Below are positions 5,996 to 7,116 of a DNA stretch of 7,116 nucleotides, piece by piece. The position numbers were made by a program, and so were the translations under genes. A model generated the notes under the pieces. It had not been told where the DNA came from. It saw only the letters and a program-made list of their open reading frames with translations, and did no database searches. Position 1 is the stretch's first letter. Each line of letters opens with the position of its first letter. This DNA comes from Azoarcus sp. (GTDB lineage Bacteria; Pseudomonadota; Gammaproteobacteria; Burkholderiales; Rhodocyclaceae): assembly GCA_031282905.1 (NCBI GenBank), contig JAITCV010000245.1, positions 1 through 7,116 of the forward strand. Direction: 5' to 3'.

Positions 5996-7116
5996 TACTT
6001 CCACCTGTAACCGGTTACGTGTGGAAATTTGCTCCAATTAATACGTCCGCATTGTCCAACCTGATATATAACCAAGCTTCCATCTTCGCATGCGCATATA
6101 TCATAATGTGAAGTTGGATGATAACCTTCTTCTTTAAATTTCTCTGGATCAGTTATTGGGTAAGGCAGCGGGTTGATCTTTATCCGCGTCGTGCCCAACA
6201 CGTCGCCGACCGTGCTTTGGCCATTGTTTTGCTGTTCCAGGTAGTTTTTCAGTTGTTGTTGGTAGGCTTTGAAGCGGTTTTCCACCGCCGTTTGGTTGAC
6301 GTTTCTCACCCACCCTTCCGCTTCGTTGATTTCCGCGCCCTGTTGCGCGGCGGTCAACAGGGCTTCTGTATCGAATGGCAGGGCGTCCTGTACATCCATG
6401 CCTTTGGTGAAGGTGTATTGCTTGAAGCTGGCGTCCAGCGGTACCCAACTGTCGCCTTCGCTCACCCCGCCGACGTGGTCGATTCCGCGTTCGGGGTGGA
6501 ATTTGATCCAGGCTTCTACCCACACGTGTTCCAGGCGAAAGCTGACCACCTTGCCGCCACTGGTCAACGCGGTATTCGGGATGCCGCCCTGCCCCAGGAT
6601 TTGCTGTGCCGCGTCGGGAGTTTTTGCGTCGCCGACCCAGTTCATCAATTGTTCGGCGGGGATGTCGATGGTGCCGTAAACATAACGCGATTCGATGCCG
6701 GCGCTGCGCAGGAGCGCGATCAGGAGACTGGCGGTGTCGAAGGCGTTGCCGCTTTTTTTCGCCAACGTTTCTTCCGCACCTTGCACGCTGCCGTAGGTCG
6801 GGAAGAAACGGATGTTGTCATAGACCCATTGGTGGATGCGATAAGGGTTGTTGTCCAGTTGCGCGGCCAATGCCTTGATTTCCGTGCTGTGTGGCGCGTC
6901 CAGGGTGGCGGATAGTTCGAGTTGGTTCGAACCGGCCAATGGGCGTATTTGCGTGGCGGTGGACGTGGTTGTGGCTTTGCGCGTATTCAGGGCCAGCGCT
7001 TGGTCGAGCGCGGCCGCTTTGGTCAAAGGGGCGCGAGATTGTTTGCGGTGGATTTGCCAGGGTAGATTGTTCAGGTCTACGAGGCTGGGGCGGGCGCTGG
7101 GCGTGGCGGTGTCGAG
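5995..7116 (-). CDS. RHS-type transglutaminase-like protein ending in a short polymorphic-toxin tip (N-terminus off right edge)
   Basis: The frame is open to base 7116, giving 373 visible residues; the true start is outside. Visible residues about 64-100 form a linker with LDNNPYRIHQWVYDNIRF. Residues 103-232 are the transglutaminase-like domain common near the N-terminus of long RHS-repeat proteins (PTYGSVQGAEETL, GNAFDTASLLIALL, RYVYGTIDIPAEQLMNWVGD, EHVWVEAW, WVPLDASFKQYTF). His197 and Asp228 match the usual catalytic His and Asp, but the Cys position is Ala125. A helical segment (about 250-300) ends at TVGDVLGTT. In full-length RHS proteins hundreds of residues follow; here only about 60 AT-rich residues follow, with PITDPEKF, HYDICACEDGSLVIYQVGQC and a final YRWK. 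I read this as a replaceable C-terminal toxin tip of unknown activity. Overlap with the DUF4279-like gene supports a toxin-immunity pair. A plainly truncated RHS protein is the alternative. Confidence 0.8.
   Translation of the reverse strand, partial: LDTATPSARPSLVDLNNLPWQIHRKQSRAPLTKAAALDQALALNTRKATTTSTATQIRPLAGSNQLELSATLDAPHSTEIKALAAQLDNNPYRIHQWVYDNIRFFPTYGSVQGAEETLAKKSGNAFDTASLLIALLRSAGIESRYVYGTIDIPAEQLMNWVGDAKTPDAAQQILGQGGIPNTALTSGGKVVSFRLEHVWVEAWIKFHPERGIDHVGGVSEGDSWVPLDASFKQYTFTKGMDVQDALPFDTEALLTAAQQGAEINEAEGWVRNVNQTAVENRFKAYQQQLKNYLEQQNNGQSTVGDVLGTTRIKINPLPYPITDPEKFKEEGYHPTSHYDICACEDGSLVIYQVGQCGRINWSKFPHVTGYRWK
6564..6765 (-). repeat. 202-bp direct repeat, copy 2 (inside the transglutaminase-toxin gene)
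   Basis: This is the intact partner of copy 1 at 4915-5116, in the same orientation and separated by about 1.4 kb that carries the rest of the toxin gene and the immunity-like gene. Both copies contain an A7 run (minus strand) inside the AKKSG codons. Homologous recombination between the copies would delete the toxin tip and immunity gene together. Confidence 0.94.

Noticed and set aside
6118..6915. 265-codon plus-strand ORF
   Set aside because: It is the shadow of the transglutaminase-like gene on the minus strand, which has clear family motifs.

Overview
The window looks like a flagellated, GC-rich proteobacterium (betaproteobacterial flavour, not certain). This rests on FlhB/FlhA-type export proteins, a GspE-like ATPase N-terminus, a RraB-family protein and an RHS-associated transglutaminase-like protein. 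It falls into a conserved GC-rich left half and a mosaic, partly AT-rich accessory right half.

Left half (1-4227). The start of a GspE/PulE-type ATPase gene runs leftward off the edge (1-174, minus). After a 228-base divergent gap come flhB (403-1548) and flhA (1545-3659) on the plus strand, overlapping by four bases. They encode the two large membrane subunits of the flagellar type III export gate. A short hairpin region follows, then a stand-alone RraB-family (RNase E inhibitor-like) gene at 3838-4227. No flhF or fleN-like gene follows flhA in this window.

Right half (about 4236-7116), read on the minus strand from right to left. A protein whose start lies beyond the right edge carries the transglutaminase-like module usually found near the N-terminus of RHS-repeat proteins. 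Here it passes directly into a short, AT-rich, cysteine-containing C-terminal tip (5995-7116). It overlaps by one base (TAATG) with a DUF4279-like gene (5423-5995), the arrangement expected for a toxin and its immunity protein. Then comes a 202-bp, about 95% identical copy of part of the transglutaminase module (4915-5116, matching 6564-6765). In this copy the frame runs into a hydrophobic tail, an 11-base poly-G tract (minus strand), an in-frame TGA and a further two-helix membrane ORF. Next is a frameshifted small membrane ORF, and finally an internally deleted IS200/IS605-type insertion sequence remnant with its terminal hairpin lying just after the rraB-like gene.

My reading is that the right half is a polymorphic-toxin locus. 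It has one apparently intact toxin/immunity pair at the junction with the truncated RHS-type carrier, and behind it a graveyard of displaced module fragments, small membrane genes and IS debris. The most interesting parts are the short-circuited transglutaminase-toxin fusion with its immunity partner, and the duplicated module fused to a new membrane tail. The biochemical function of the toxin tip is not recognisable to me.
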